Shown here: in pieces, positions 1 through 11,222 of the stretch
Layout of the letters: every line of letters starts with the position of its first letter
Numbering within the stretch: position 1 is the first letter of the stretch
NCBI GenBank assembly: GCA_025766275.1
Contig: JAFKAC010000004.1
Location: 1,860,001-1,924,000 of the forward strand
DNA from: Lactarius indigo
Lineage: Eukaryota; Basidiomycota; Agaricomycetes; Russulales; Russulaceae
Length of the DNA stretch: 64,000 bases
Direction: 5' to 3'
The notes under the pieces: model-generated
Seen by the model: only the letters and a program-made list of their open reading frames with translations
What the model was told of the DNA's origin: nothing
Database searches by the model: none
Made by a program: the position numbers and the translations under genes

Positions 1-647
1 TGGCGACCCACTCGTCCTTCTTCGCCCTCGCCGGCGTCGTCGACCAGTTCGCCCAGCTGCGCAATGCCCTCGGCAGCGTGCTCGGCCTCTTCGGGCTCGT
101 CCGCTGGCTCCGCGACCTGCTCACCGGCCGCAACCGCAGCGCACGCGGCGAAATGCGTGGCGAGTTCCGCGAGTTCCTTAATGGGCGGCCCGTGCAGGGC
201 CCCGCGCCTGCGCCGCCCAACGCGAGCAAGAAACCGCTCGTGTTCTTTGTCCTCGCCATGCTCGGTATCCCCTACGCAATGCACAAACTCGTCAAGCTTA
301 TCGCGGAGCGCGCCGCGCGACAGCAGCAGCAAAATCCACAGCAGCAGGGCATCCTTATGCCGAGCGGGCAGGTCCTTCCACCCCTCGACCCATCCCAGCT
401 CTCGTTCGCACGCACGGTGTATCCGTTCCAGGCATCCACGCCGTCAGAGCTCAATCTACAGGAAAATGAAATTGTTGCTATCATGGGAAAGCTAGATCCT
501 AGTACGGGCATGGAAGTCGACCCGCGGATGGAAGTCGAGACGGAATGGTGGAAGGGCCGGACGCGGGAAGGCCGCGAAGGTTGGTTCCCCCGAAAATTCG
601 TCGAGGTGTTGGAGCGGAAGGCGCTAGAGGCCAAGAAGGTAGACTGA
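1..647 (+). CDS. PEX13: Peroxin 13 (PEX13), 3' part, SH3 domain
   Basis: 5'-truncated CDS, open from the window edge (frame from base 3) to a TGA at 645-647. The visible protein starts with a hydrophobic stretch resembling the central part of Pex13 (THSSFFALAGVVDQFAQLRN). A predicted membrane segment follows (LVFFVLAMLGIPYAM, about 240-285), then a Gln-rich spacer. The C-terminal SH3 domain begins at FARTVYPFQASTPSELNL and ends with the WFPRKFVEVL signature. Pex13 is a peroxisomal membrane protein of the import docking complex. Its SH3 domain binds Pex14 and Pex5 on the cytosolic face. Established family knowledge supports the role; the order membrane segment then SH3 is seen directly. No intron is needed in this part. 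The gene is convergent with the coiled-coil gene that ends at 1198. Confidence 0.93.
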   Translation, partial: ATHSSFFALAGVVDQFAQLRNALGSVLGLFGLVRWLRDLLTGRNRSARGEMRGEFREFLNGRPVQGPAPAPPNASKKPLVFFVLAMLGIPYAMHKLVKLIAERAARQQQQNPQQQGILMPSGQVLPPLDPSQLSFARTVYPFQASTPSELNLQENEIVAIMGKLDPSTGMEVDPRMEVETEWWKGRTREGREGWFPRKFVEVLERKALEAKKVD

Positions 648-1197
648 GAGAAAATACGTCTGTGATCGGCGTTTCGCTCCTCCACACCCACGTAGTATGC
701 CATCCACTCGTTTTCACACTTTTTCCCTTCTTTTCGCCATTCACTTGTACAGAGACCGATCTCTTTCCCCGTGTAATTTACAGTATTTTGATTTCCTACA
801 TAGTTGCATCTTCGCTGGGCACAGGCCGCTATCCAGTTGTCCGACCAAATCGTGTGGCGTTTTCTTCTGGCCCCGTTTGTGATAACCTTTAAGCTTTCAA
901 CCACAGACGTCGCCAGTGCGAAGACAAAGCGGGATTAAGGATTCCACAAAACATAGTATGCCTATCTGCTAATTTACAAAAGCCTAGTTACACCCCGTGC
1001 TGTCGAGTCAACCGCAGATGGCGTTGAAGACCTCCTGCTGCGGCGACATATGCACAAAGGGCCCGAAAGTGAGTGGTGTGTGGGGGAATGGGAAAGTGGC
1101 GATACGGGAGTTTCACAGGGTTCTTTAAAACACAAAAAAAAAAGGGACAAGAAAGAGACAGGAACCAAAAAAAAAACCGAGCCGTGCAGAGACTTTT
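648..1197. other. Convergent intergenic / 3' UTR region
   Basis: This lies between the stop codons of PEX13 (+) and the CCDC6-like gene (-). It is T-rich after the PEX13 stop and has A-rich runs around 1132-1175, consistent with two facing 3' UTRs. I see no gene here. Confidence 0.5.
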
Positions 1198-2467
1198 TCA
1201 TGACGATGTCGATAATCCGACTTCAGGGGAGGGGGCGGCAGGTGGCGGCGGCGGTGCGTTGTTTGCGCCGGGCACGATACTCCCCGCACGACTGCGCGGA
1301 ACGAGCTGGCCTGTCTCTGCGACGCGCGCGCCGCGCTCGACGCTCCTGTGACGCGAGGCGCTACGGCTAGCCTGGCGGAGATCATGGATGGATCCATGGC
1401 GCCAGCGGCTTCCGCGCGGCTCGACGGGGGAGTCTGGGCCCGCATAGGAGGAAGATAGGGATGGGGGCGGGACGGAGGGGTACGAGAGGGGCTGTGGCGG
1501 CGCGAGTGCCGCTGTGGAGAGGACGCGTGGCGCGGAGGAGGACGGCGGGGTCGTGGCGGCTGTGGCGAAGCTCGCTGGGTGGGTGGAGAGTGAGGGGGAG
1601 AGGTATGGAGAGTCAGAGGCAGAGGAGGGGGAGTGTGAGAGCGGCGTTGTCGATTCTGAGACGACATTCGTTGGCGGACGGTGGACCTGCGAGGGCGGTC
1701 GGGGGATCGCGACGCTCGGCGAGGTGCGCATGGCATGTGCGACGCCGATAGGCAGTACGATAGACGTCGAGGGTGAGGACGCGTTTGACGACGATCGACG
1801 GTGCGTGGGCTGGAAGTACGGGTCGTGCGCCGATAGACCGATGAGGTTGTCCACGGAGAGTCCTAACTGTTGAAGGAGGTGCATAAGTGACGCCAGACAA
1901 GTTGGAAAGGTGTGTGTGGAACGTACCCGCCGCCTGTGCTGGATCAGCTCTTCCCTGTAAATTTCGTTGAGCCGCGATATCCGGATGAACTCGCGCTCGG
2001 TATCCACCAGGCGGTTTCGCAGCTGCTCGTTTTCGCGGCGCATGGCCTCGAGCATGTCCTCGGAACTCGGTGCGAGCGGGTTGGGCAGACGGAGCAGGGT
2101 GGGCGATTGCGTGCCGTCGCCGTTGATGCCCGCCCCCGGGGACCCCCCATTCTGTTGGGTCGCGAGCTGCTGCGCAAGCCGCAACGCCGAGAGCTCGCGG
2201 GAGAGGCGGTTTACATGCGACTCTGACTCGGCCTCGAGTACGTTCTCGAGTTCAATCTTCTCTTCCTGGAGCTGGCGTGGATGTTGAAAATAGGTGTGAA
2301 CCCCTCTCGCAGTTCATATGGAAACGAACCTTTTCGAGCTTGCGCGAGAGCACATTTATGATGCGCTCCTCCTCCGCCTCATAGGCATTTATGAGATCCT
2401 CTTCACGCTTACTGCTGCTGGCGCTGCTGGCACTGGAGAGTCTCCGGACTGGCGGGGAGAGGGACAT
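1198..2467 (-). CDS. CCDC6-like coiled-coil protein (DUF2046 type)
   Basis: Three exons: 2330-2467, 1927-2271 and 1198-1866, giving 383 aa. The N-terminal half is a charged coiled coil (AYEAEEERIINVLSRKLEK, then LQEEKIELENVLEAESESHV after the first intron). It is followed by REELIQHRRRLGLSVDNLIG once the second intron is removed. This spacing matches the fungal relatives of human CCDC6/H4. The C-terminal 200 residues are Ser/Pro-rich and probably disordered, ending in a run of prolines. Intron 1 is 58 bp (2272-2329). Intron 2 is 60 bp (1867-1926), in frame and free of stops, so its retention would add 20 residues. The start ATG at 2467 opens MSLSPPVRRLSS. Function in fungi is unknown; a scaffold role is inference from the coiled coil. 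Confidence 0.8.
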
Positions 2468-2669
2468 TGTCGTGGCGTCTCGATGACGGAAGTAATGAGG
2501 GGATGATGAGCCGACTGAACCGAACCCGTGATTATGTTCGACGAAAGGGGGCCCCCTCGATTTGTAACCTCGACTCGACTTTATAAATTAAGGATATCAT
2601 CTTACGCTGCACGCCGATGGCATGGCAGTACAGTAAAAGAAAAGAAAACATAATGACACGTCCCCTGCC

Positions 2670-5456
2670 TCAGAAATCGGACCCTTCCACTTTGAACCGC
2701 TGGCCATATTGCAGGTACCCCTGCATGACGTGTAAAATCGGCTCTGGCAGACCCATGCTCAGCAACGTGTTCCATATTTTTGCGTGTCCGTGGACTTGTT
2801 CGAGTTTGAACAGCCAACGCGCTATTTGTGTCGGGTACTGCGATCGTCGTGTCCCAAATCAGAAACAAATCGCATACACGTAAATAACGTCACGGTGGGT
2901 GAGGACATACCGCAAGTTCAGCGTACTCTCCGTACTGATAAGCCGCGACGCGTATCGCAGCCTGCAGCGTCCTCGTCAAGTCGCCTTCTTCCGCATACAT
3001 GTCCACCAACTTGGCCCATGGTTTGATCGAGTACCGGGGAGTGTCCAACGCCCGCTGAAACGCTTCCTTCGCCTCTTCCTTATGATGCAGCCGCAGACCG
3101 AGGTCGCCGAGGATCTCCCATTCCAAGCCCGTCTTGCGGTACGCCACGTGCTGCGTTTTAAAGTGTGCGACTTCCGCACGGAAAATTGTCCAAACTCGTA
3201 GGTCCTGGCACAGAGTCGGCTCCTCAAGGCACGAAGCGTAACAAACGTGGACTCACCTCGTACAGCACCATAAATAGATTATCGAGCCAACGCTCGCACA
3301 GGCGCTTGTTACTAAACGAGAAGGATTCTTGCCCGCCCGGTCCTGAGGCATCTTTGTTTTCCCCATTGCCTTCTCCAGCTGCTGCTTGGACAGGTTGCTG
3401 CAGTCCATCCGGCACAGGCTCTCCATTTACATTTTCAACGCCATTCACCGTCGCAGCGGCGGCAGCTTTCTGCGCCCTAAGCGTCTCCTCGCGTGCAGAC
3501 TCTGTGGAAATCCGGATCGTTGGGATCGAAACCTCCGTATCGTTGGAAAATTCGAGCGTGGGGCTTTGGCTAGCGCTCGACGTGGGGGAGTCTATCTGGC
3601 TCGCAGACGTCGGTGCATGCACACCTTTTGTCGAGGCGTCGTCGTCCGCGTCCGCGTCATCCCGTGTCACCGCAGTGATGTCGACCTGCGCCTTCTGCAT
3701 CCGGTACTCCTCTTCCATCACGAAGACCGCGCTCCGCGTCTTGAGAAGCTCGTCCCACCCGATTTGCGATACAAGCCGCGTGAGCAGTGCATAAGCTCGC
3801 GCCCACGTCCCGCGCAGTCCGGGGGCTGGTAAACGCTGCAGGGCTGGGTCGGCTTCGTCGTCTTCTGTTTTCTCGCGCTCTGGCAGGATCTCTGCCACGG
3901 CCGATTTCGTCGGGAGGTGTAGTCGCAAGGCGGTGAGATTGCGGTGTGAGTCCCGTCCATTGAACGTGAACATAGGACATGAGTTGAGCGTGAGCAGCGC
4001 CTAGGCACGCGTATATGCATTACCGTCGGCAATGGAATATAGCTTGGGCACGCACCGATTCGTACTCCCCGAGATCGATATAGATATCTGTGAGTTTCTC
4101 CCACGTCACGAACTCACTGGGTGCGCAGTTTACCGCCTGACGTGCAAGCTTGAGCGCCCACTCGTGCTTGCCCTTACTCCGCAAGAAGTCGCATTGCGTG
4201 TGGAGTAAGAGGTATGACAGTGGAGTCTGCTTCATCGCGGTGGCCATTATCTGTACCGCCTTGACCTCCTCGTCTGAAATAAGGTTAGATATATGTTCTC
4301 CGTTACGATCCTCCTGCAAGACGTACTCATGCCTATATAACTCCGTGCAAGTAAGGAAGATACTTCTGGGTCGCGCGCAGCTAACTTTTCGAACAAGTTC
4401 GCGGCGTGTTGCCAACGCCCACTGTCGCCAAAATACTTGAAAATTCCGGCAGTAAGGTGATTCGACACGATGGTCGCAACCTGGATCTCGGGGTCCGATC
4501 CAACTTGCCATCCTGCGTGTTGTCGGTTTCACATAAAAACGGTGCGCGCTATGTGACCATTTGCACTGTACGTACCTTTCATGAACAGAGCCTCTGAGGC
4601 CTGAAGGAAACGTAGTTCCGCATCGGGCGTGGAGATGGGTTCTAGCCGGCGATAGGCCTCGAGGAAGTAGGTTGGGTCATCAGAGTACAGGATAGCGCGA
4701 AGGATGGCGGAGAGGTACGTTTCTTGCCAAATGTCGGCGGTAGCTTGATGTCTGTCGGCGCGATCCATGCAGTGCCGAACGGTAAAACAGAAGAGAGAAG
4801 TACGCACCTCTCGCCTCGTAGGTCTATCACGTACGCATTCACTCCACCGGGAATCTTGACGTCTACACGTACGTCCACGCGCGAAAACGCGTTGAAACAA
4901 CTGCGGGGTAGTGGTCGATGAGCGGTCGAGTTCGATGGGTGAGGATATCGAGACAAGTACTGCAAAGACGCACGCACCAAAAGCAACCGTTCTTGACCTT
5001 CCAGGTGGGACCTTTTGCAAACCAAGCTTGCGAGTCCTCGATAGAGTACGTCAGAGAATTGATGTACGCCGCGAGTGACGCGGACGATGACGTGTCTATG
5101 CCGGAGACATAGTGGTACGAGCCAAGCTACAGCGCATTTCACAATCAGACTACACTGGCGGAGGGCGGCATCGATGTCGGGACTTACGTCGCGCTGGCCT
5201 GCGCGTCCTGTGCCTTTGACGACATGGCAAAGATCAGGTGGACCGAGTTCCCTGAAAGTCGCTGCGAGAGAGGTCAGTGGAAGAGCGAAGTACGGCAAAG
5301 ATCCAGGGATACGGACCAAGAGCCTCGGTTCGCGCGAGAAGGGATTCTCCCAATTCGACCTGTAGGATCGTTCGAAAGAATAAACGTGTGAACCAAAGAA
5401 ACCAATACCTCGAATATTTCTGGCACGTCCTTGAAAGCTGCTTCAGCTGCGGCCAT
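2670..5456 (-). CDS. Exomer cargo-adaptor subunit (ChAPs: Bch1/Bud7/Chs6 family)
   Basis: Eleven exons, 730 aa: 5409-5456, 5317-5359, 5188-5261, 4978-5126, 4808-4900, 4576-4751, 4327-4512, 4056-4273, 3257-4000, 2911-3204, 2670-2837. ChAPs-family landmarks appear in order: RELGPPDLCHVVKG, YHYVSGIDTSSSASLAAYIN, CCFNAFSRVDVRVDVKIPGG with NAYVIDLRGER, DIWQETYLSAILRAILYSDD, and TPR-like repeats (HEWALKLARQAVNCAPSEFV; KPWAKLVDMYAEEGDLTRTL). It ends YLQYGQRFKVEGSDF. In yeast, ChAPs with Chs5 form exomer, which moves chitin synthase Chs3 and other cargo from the trans-Golgi to the plasma membrane. Length is close to yeast Bch1/Bud7. An acidic, Ala-rich low-complexity insert lies in the large exon (about 3340-3700). 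A 55-bp intron (5262-5316) resolves an apparent frame break near the 5' end. Confidence 0.92.
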
Positions 5457-5583
5457 TTGGCAATGGCAATGACGGTGTGGGCCACTGGTAAAGCTGAGAA
5501 CGCTCGGTCAACCCGGTTCGGAAATACCCGTGGTCATGTGGTATTCCTAACAAACAAGGTACAGTACAGTACGGCTACAGTAA

Positions 5584-8500
5584 TCATATGTCCCGCTTGT
5601 CCGAGTCCAGACAAGAAGCTTCACCATCTTGTTCACCATTAGTCACATCTCGCTCCTCTGAAGTAACCAGCTGATCACGTCGCGCAAGCATCTCCATTGC
5701 GAGTTCCGCTGCCTCGACCAACCTCCGCGCTCCTTCTGAACAAACAAATCGTCAGCGTAGTCATGGCTGCACAGTCCGCGTCCCCAAGACTCACTTTCGA
5801 GACTAAGAACAAAGAGTGTCTGACATTGAGACACCTGAGCGATCTATTTACGCCGACACAAGGAGAGACTCACATTCCTCGCGTGCTCATCGTCCCACGC
5901 CTCTTGCTTCAGCCGCTCGTCGAAACCCTCTTCCTGCGCGATCTCATCGAGCAGATTCTTCAGCCCCTCTGGCACTACGTTTTCCTGGGGAAACGAGATC
6001 CCGCTCTTCCCTCGAGGATCTGGTGGCAAACACAACGCGTCCACATGTCCGCTCGCGATGAAGAAAAATCGTGTATGCTCGCGGAACTTGAGCACCTCTT
6101 TCAAAACGATCGCAGGAAGGGGTTCTATCCGTGCACGCAAGCACTCATCAGCCTCAGCAAGTGTCAACCCAGGTTGCGGTGTAGAAGTACGCGCTGGTCG
6201 CGATGACGACATTTTGGCAAGGTTGGCGTGGAGAAATTGTGAAAGAGGTTGCTCGCCCTTCCCAAAGGCATCAGGCCGCGTTGATTTGTCCTGACCCTGA
6301 CGATATCGGCTAACTGCGCGGTCAAAAGTTTTTTTGTTGTGCGCGACGTGGCGATATTTTGAGGAGAACGCATCCGTGAGGACTAAAGCGCACTAAGTTT
6401 CCAAGAAAGGGAAGCTTGGAGTCATGGACCCACCGGCGATAAGAACGGTCATCGCACCAACTCCAAACAACGCCCAGAAGACAAATATAGCGCGTCCGAG
6501 GGCAGTTTCAGGAGCGAGATCGCCATACCCGATAGTCGTGAAAGCAATGAAACCTGTTGCAATTTGTATTAATACGTTGTGCGAAATATAAAGACTCACA
6601 GAAATACATAGCTTCACCGTAAGTCCAACCCTCCGTGTGGGAAAAGATGAGGGAACCAATCTTGGAGATGTCGTTCAAAAATAGCTAAGGCGACGAGGGA
6701 GGAAACGGGATGACTCACAGTCCAGAAGGTGAAGAACAAGGCCCAAGACAACCCGAGCTAACAAATGAAATCAATTGGCCATGGCTTTATTCACCAAGAA
6801 ATATGCGACGTACTTTGAAGTATAGGGACCGACGTTCCTCCCTCTCGAGTACCTTCAACATGTTTACAGATGTCAAGCTGGGGCTCGACTCAGGCTCAGT
6901 CTCCTCAACAGGGTCGCCAGATTTTTCCAGACGTAGCGCCTTACACGCCCTTTCCCACCACGCACCCCAAATCCTGTTTTTTTGTGGTTCGGTTTCGTTT
7001 ACAGGGTCGATGGTCCACGAGTACTCTAGCGGTACCCGCGTGCTTTGTCCAGCTTGTGGTTGTTGGTGCTGCTGTCGCTGGTCGCCTTGGTCTTGATCAT
7101 GGTGGTGGTGGCGGTGATGGTGGTGGTGGTGATGGCTTCGTGCACGCCTCCTGAATTTGCGACCAATGAACTCCTCGAGTGGCACTCCGGCCTCCTGCGC
7201 CGCCGATTCCAGTTCCTCTGTAGAGAGCGCCTCCGTATTCAAGCGCATCGGTTGTGTCCTGAAAGTTGACCCTCGGAGAATAAAACTCGACCCTCGACGG
7301 TGTAGCTTCGGCTTCTCGTACAGGGCAGAGGGTGATGGCGGCTTGTCGGGCGTCCACACCTCGAGTTCACGCCCGACTAGACGCTTCTCGACTGCTGCGC
7401 GCCAGCGGCGCACTTGCTCACGCTCGCGTTTCCGTTCACCGCGGCGTTTCTTGTAACCCTGCAAGCGCCGGCGGTACCCGACTTCGATGCCTTCCAAAAC
7501 AGCCTCGGTTGTGAGACGTATTGCGGCGCCAAGGATGACGATGCCGAACACGGCGTAAATGCAAACTGCGACACGTTGCGCTGGAGTTACGGGAACAATG
7601 TCGCCGAATCCGATCGTAAGTGTGGTGACGATGGTGAAGAACAGACCGTTCAGAAAGGTGAGAGTCATCATGAGCGAAGACATCAAAGCGCCAAATGCAA
7701 CGTAAGATAAAAAGATCATTGTAATGATAACGAGAGAACGTTGCCTGCGGGTAATGCCGCTACCTTGGTGTGACTGAGCACATGACAGCAGATTTTTTAA
7801 AAAAGGGAAGGACGGACCAGATTTAGAGAAATTAGGCGTCTTGACGAGGTCCCAGATTAAAGTAACATTCGTTATCATAGATACGACCGTGGAACATATC
7901 GTCATCCAATACGCTTCGCCGTACGTGAAGCCATCGTCAAAGCGATGTTGGACGCCAAAAATGACCACAGTCACAATATTCAGTAGATCTAGGTGGGCTG
8001 ATGTGCATCTGACGGGTGACTCGAATTGAAAGGCTTACCGTGTATAGTCAGCGATACAATAGAAAGGATGGTACACAATTTAACGCGTCGTTCCATGAAC
8101 CGACAGATGAGGGCAAGGTTCGCAAACACTGCGAGTGCCATGGAGAGAATCAAAGAAAGCTCGAGTAAGGCAGAATTCTTGCGGGATTCGACAATCTTGG
8201 TTCCGTCTGTGCGGACATACCAGTGTTCTGTCAACCCTGGTATTTGGAGGAGGATAGAAAACGGAATGAGGCTCCCAGATATGATAGGGGTGAGTCGATA
8301 ATTCGGGGTAGACACCGCTGTTTCATCTGGGGGAGTCGGAGAACCGAATAGGACGTCTTTCATTTTGAAAAGACATTTTGGGAGAGACGGTCGGGTGAAG
8401 CCGCTCAGGGTCGTCGAGGATATTGTGGAGGTAGGAACAAGACGGACTCCACTGCGCTGGGTAGGGCGAGGCTCGTCTTCTTCTCCTTCTGTAAAGGCAG

Positions 8501-8687
8501 TACCCTCTTGTTCGTCGTCAGAAGCGTCAAAGTCCCGGTCCTCTGCGTTGTCATCTCCTGCCTTGGGTGCGCCCAAGCCGTCCGAGTCTCCCTTCTCTGT
8601 GTCTGGGTCCGCGTCAGACCGAGCTGATGAGTCCTTTCCCGGCAAGAGATGGGCCAAGAACGCAGCAGACAGGAGAAAACGAGGCAT
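5584..8687 (-). CDS. TOK1: TOK-type outward-rectifier K+ channel (two pore loops)
   Basis: Nine exons, 891 aa: 8039-8687, 7818-7988, 6814-7763, 6719-6757, 6600-6660, 6434-6553, 5874-6382, 5795-5819 (25 nt) and 5584-5735. Several N-terminal membrane segments precede pore loop 1 with filter TIGFGDIVP (near 7600). After a long cytoplasmic loop comes pore loop 2 with filter TIGYGDLAPE (near 6520) and a last segment, FGVGAMTVLIA. This 8-TM/2-P layout defines fungal TOK1, a plasma-membrane channel passing K+ outward on depolarisation. The tail (LTDAFSSKYRHVAHNKKTFD, later KFREHTRFFF) resembles other fungal TOK tails. An ATG at 6212 inside exon 7 could make the tail look like a separate gene, but the frame is continuous. 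The inter-pore loop carries a His-rich tract (about 7099-7145). The ATG at 8687 opens MPRFLLSAAFLAHLLPG. It is head-to-head with URA5. Confidence 0.92.
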
Positions 8688-8887
8688 CGCAGGAGTTAGG
8701 GCACGGTGACACACATACAAATACTTATAGTAGTTTCGAAGGCCAGGAACGTGGAACGAGTAAGCGCTGCGTGCACGGTGGCCGGTGGGATCCGGATTGA
8801 GCAGACGATATGGAGAAGATTTGATCGCCCCTATCTCCAACCACGACCATAGCGGCGTTACCACTGAGTCTAAAGATCTAAACGACG
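8688..8887. promoter_or_regulatory. Shared divergent upstream region, TOK1/URA5
   Basis: The 200 bp between the TOK1 start (minus strand) and the URA5 start (plus strand) must hold both core promoters and 5' UTRs unless transcripts overlap. I see no clear TATA box or known operator. The assignment rests only on position. Confidence 0.35.
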
Positions 8888-9637
8888 ATGTCTTCTTCCC
8901 TGGATACCCATCAGATCCAGCTCGTCAACGATTCGCTTTCGGTTGGTGCTCTCAAGTTTGGGACATTCACTCTTAAATCAGGCCGGTGCGTCTAGATGTT
9001 TCATCATTACGTGGCGTAGCGTTCCTGTTCATGTCATGCGACTAGGGTTTCCCCTTATTTTTTCAATGCTGGCCTTATCTCCACTGGACCACTCCTCAAC
9101 TCGCTCGGTACTGCATATGCCCATACAATTGCCAGCGCCCTCTCAGCCCCCGGATCTAAACGGCTCCCGGCATTCGATGTCTTGTTCGGCCCGGCATACA
9201 AGGGCATCTCGCTTGCGGCTGTCACCGCTGTCCTGTTACACGCGCAACACAACATCGATGTTGGTTTTGCGTACGATCGGAAGGAAGCCAAGGACCATGG
9301 CGAAGGTGGACGAATGGTTGGTGTCCCTGTGACCGGCAAGCGTGTTCTCATCCTCGATGATGTCATGACTGCCGGAACAGCGGTACACGGGGCTCTCGAA
9401 ATGATACGCCAGGCCGGGGGAGAAGTTGTCGGAGTCGTTATGGCACTCGATCGCGAGGAGATCGGCCACGAAAATAAAAGTGCCGTCAAGGAACTCGAAG
9501 CGGAGCTTGGGGGCGAGGGTCGTGTCCTCGCGATCCTGCACATGCGCGACTTGATAGCATGGCTGAGGGACAAAGGGCGTTATGAGGACATCGAGCGTAT
9601 GCAGGCATACTGGGAGCAGTTTGGCGTCAAAGAGTAG
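8888..9637 (+). CDS. URA5: Orotate phosphoribosyltransferase
   Basis: Two exons (8888-8985 and 9046-9637), 229 aa, the usual length for this enzyme. It catalyses orotate + PRPP to OMP + PPi, the fifth step of pyrimidine synthesis, in the cytosol. The intron (8986-9045, 60 bp) splits the family signature and removing it restores TLKSGRVSPYFFNAGL. Other landmarks are FGPAYKGISLAAVTA (substrate site), the RKEAKDHGEGG catalytic loop and the PRPP-binding motif VLILDDVMTAGTAVHGALEM. The ATG at 8888 opens MSSSLDTHQIQLVNDSLSVG, as in other fungal Ura5 proteins. In fungi, loss of URA5 gives uracil auxotrophy and resistance to 5-FOA. Confidence 0.96.
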
Positions 9638-9675
9638 GACACAGCCCGGATGTAATCACATGATAAAACGTAGGA

Positions 9676-10720
9676 TCAATCTGACCCGAGTCTCTGTCCT
9701 CCACCGCCCCAATTGTATCCTCTCGCACGGGCGGGCTGCTGCTGCTGCTGCTGTCGTGGTGGGAATGCATGTACGCCGGTCCCTGCAACATTAGCAACTG
9801 CACTGTCACCGACAAGGGCGCGGACCCATGATGGTGCGCGCCCGAACTCGCGAACGCCCGGGAGTCCACGTCCATCTTCCCCGTACATCATCCACCACCA
9901 TAAGTGTCCAACGACAGCACCAGTCACGCTCACGGCAGCGGCCCTAGTCCCACTCGTTACCACATCCATAGCTGCCCGATTATAAGCATTGGTAAAATTT
10001 AGGGTGATAAAGTCCGCACCAATCATAGCGTATGGGAGGTACTTCACTGGAAGGGTGATGAGTCCCATGATGGAAGACTGGGAACCCGCGGGAGCAAGTG
10101 CTGATGAAAGATACAACAAGCACAACGTGAGTGCACGCGAATGAACGAACGAGCCGAGTGGGAGGTTAAGCGCCTGATATCGATATTAAGTTATTGCGGC
10201 GTTGGAGTACAAAATGACGTATGCACGAACTAGTATTGCTCCTGCCGCGAGGATCAGCTGCCAGGCATAATCTGCGGATCTTCGCTCGTAATGGTCAAGT
10301 TCGATAGAGTTTGAGGAGCGACTGGACGGTGCCATCATTCAGAGAAGGAAACCAGATTTGAGACATCGCCGCGCACTATAGCATGATGAACTCAAATACA
10401 AAGTTGAGACCGGTGCCTGCAGTCGAGGCCCTAAACGTCAGTATACGGAGTGACGAGACAATGCGAGACCACGAACTTCCAAGAAAGAAGCTTGACCAGA
10501 TCCTCCACAACTACAATTCGTTAGGACAACGATTTACTCGCTCACCGCATGTGAACTTTACCTCAAATTTCTGCGTCACCAGCGCAGGCACAAAAATGAG
10601 TTTGTAAGGGCCCACAATTTGGACCATGACTGGAATTGATACAGCCAGCGATGAGCCACAGAGGAAGCGTGTCACAGGTGGTATTTTGCGAATCTCATCC
10701 CAGAATCCAGTGTACGACAT
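9676..10720 (-). CDS. Derlin (Der1/Dfm1-like ERAD membrane protein)
   Basis: Five exons, 273 aa: 10562-10720, 10477-10510 (34 nt), 10377-10416 (40 nt), 10231-10321, 9676-10173. The N-terminus FWDEIRKIPPVTRFLCGSSL is the derlin signature. It is followed by LWRIWSSFFLG, TGLNFVFEFIMLYRSSN, RRSADYAWQLILAAGAIL and the late GHLWWW motif. Derlins are rhomboid-like ER membrane proteins without catalytic residues that help retrotranslocate misfolded proteins, with Hrd1 and Cdc48. The C-terminal tail is cytosolic, with a seven-glutamine-rich run and a Gly-rich end. Introns are 51-60 bp. The gene is convergent with URA5; only about 38 bp separate their stop codons. Confidence 0.93.
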
Positions 10721-10735
10721 GATATGAGCGTATAA

Positions 10736-11035
10736 CTAGAAGAAGCAGAGCTTTCGCTTCAGCTTGGAGCAGGAGTAGTAGGGTGGGGCAAGAGCGAAGC
10801 CGCAGTACGGAAAGCGTGTCTGAACTGTGTTCAACCACGTCAACGCGGGTGCGAGCGGCCCGATCTCTCCGAGCGCTACTACAACCCAGACCCAAAGCAA
10901 CGCATATACCCAGGTCCTACTACTGACAACAGCCCATAGTACTAGCGACAACTCCAGACAGTTTTTACCACTCCCGAGTGACCCAAACCCGTAGGGACGC
11001 TTTACTATCCCTGCATTCCACCAAATCGGTAGCAT
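10736..11035 (-). CDS. Possible small hydrophobic protein
   Basis: Single-exon ORF of 99 aa that starts with ATG at 11035 and ends 15 bp before the derlin start codon on the same strand. Its middle (ELSLVLWAVVSS, TWVYALLWVWVVVALGEIG) could span a membrane twice. I do not recognise the family. It may simply be an upstream ORF in the derlin 5' UTR, or chance. No intron signals are required. Low confidence. Confidence 0.25.
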   Translation of the reverse strand: MLPIWWNAGIVKRPYGFGSLGSGKNCLELSLVLWAVVSSRTWVYALLWVWVVVALGEIGPLAPALTWLNTVQTRFPYCGFALAPPYYSCSKLKRKLCFF

Positions 11036-11222
11036 GTTCCCTGTCTATGTTTCTTGATATCAATTCTCCGATATCTTGAATGCTGTATTCTCAGGTCGTT
11101 CGTCCATCAACAAACTTGAAACTTTTCCCAATATGGCAACCCTCGAAGCTAGATTTCAATTTCCATCCAGTATAAAGTCCGAGTTCAGGGTGTTGACTCG
11201 ACTCGAGCACTTATACCCCCCG

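Noticed and set aside
5234..5485. Frameshift at the 5' end of the exomer gene
   Set aside because: A 55-bp intron (5262-5316) with good signals restores one frame and joins LARTEAL to ATFRELGPPDL, so no break is needed.
5584..6212. Separate hypothetical gene starting at ATG 6212
   Set aside because: Upstream exon sequence continues in the same frame through a valid splice (6383-6433) from the TOK channel, and the residues resemble the TOK cytoplasmic tail.
6661..6718. 34-bp ultra-short intron in the TOK gene (acceptor at 6685-6686)
   Set aside because: Using the next acceptor gives a 58-bp intron (6661-6718) and a better match to the TOK helix (FWT joined to IGSLIFSHTEGW).
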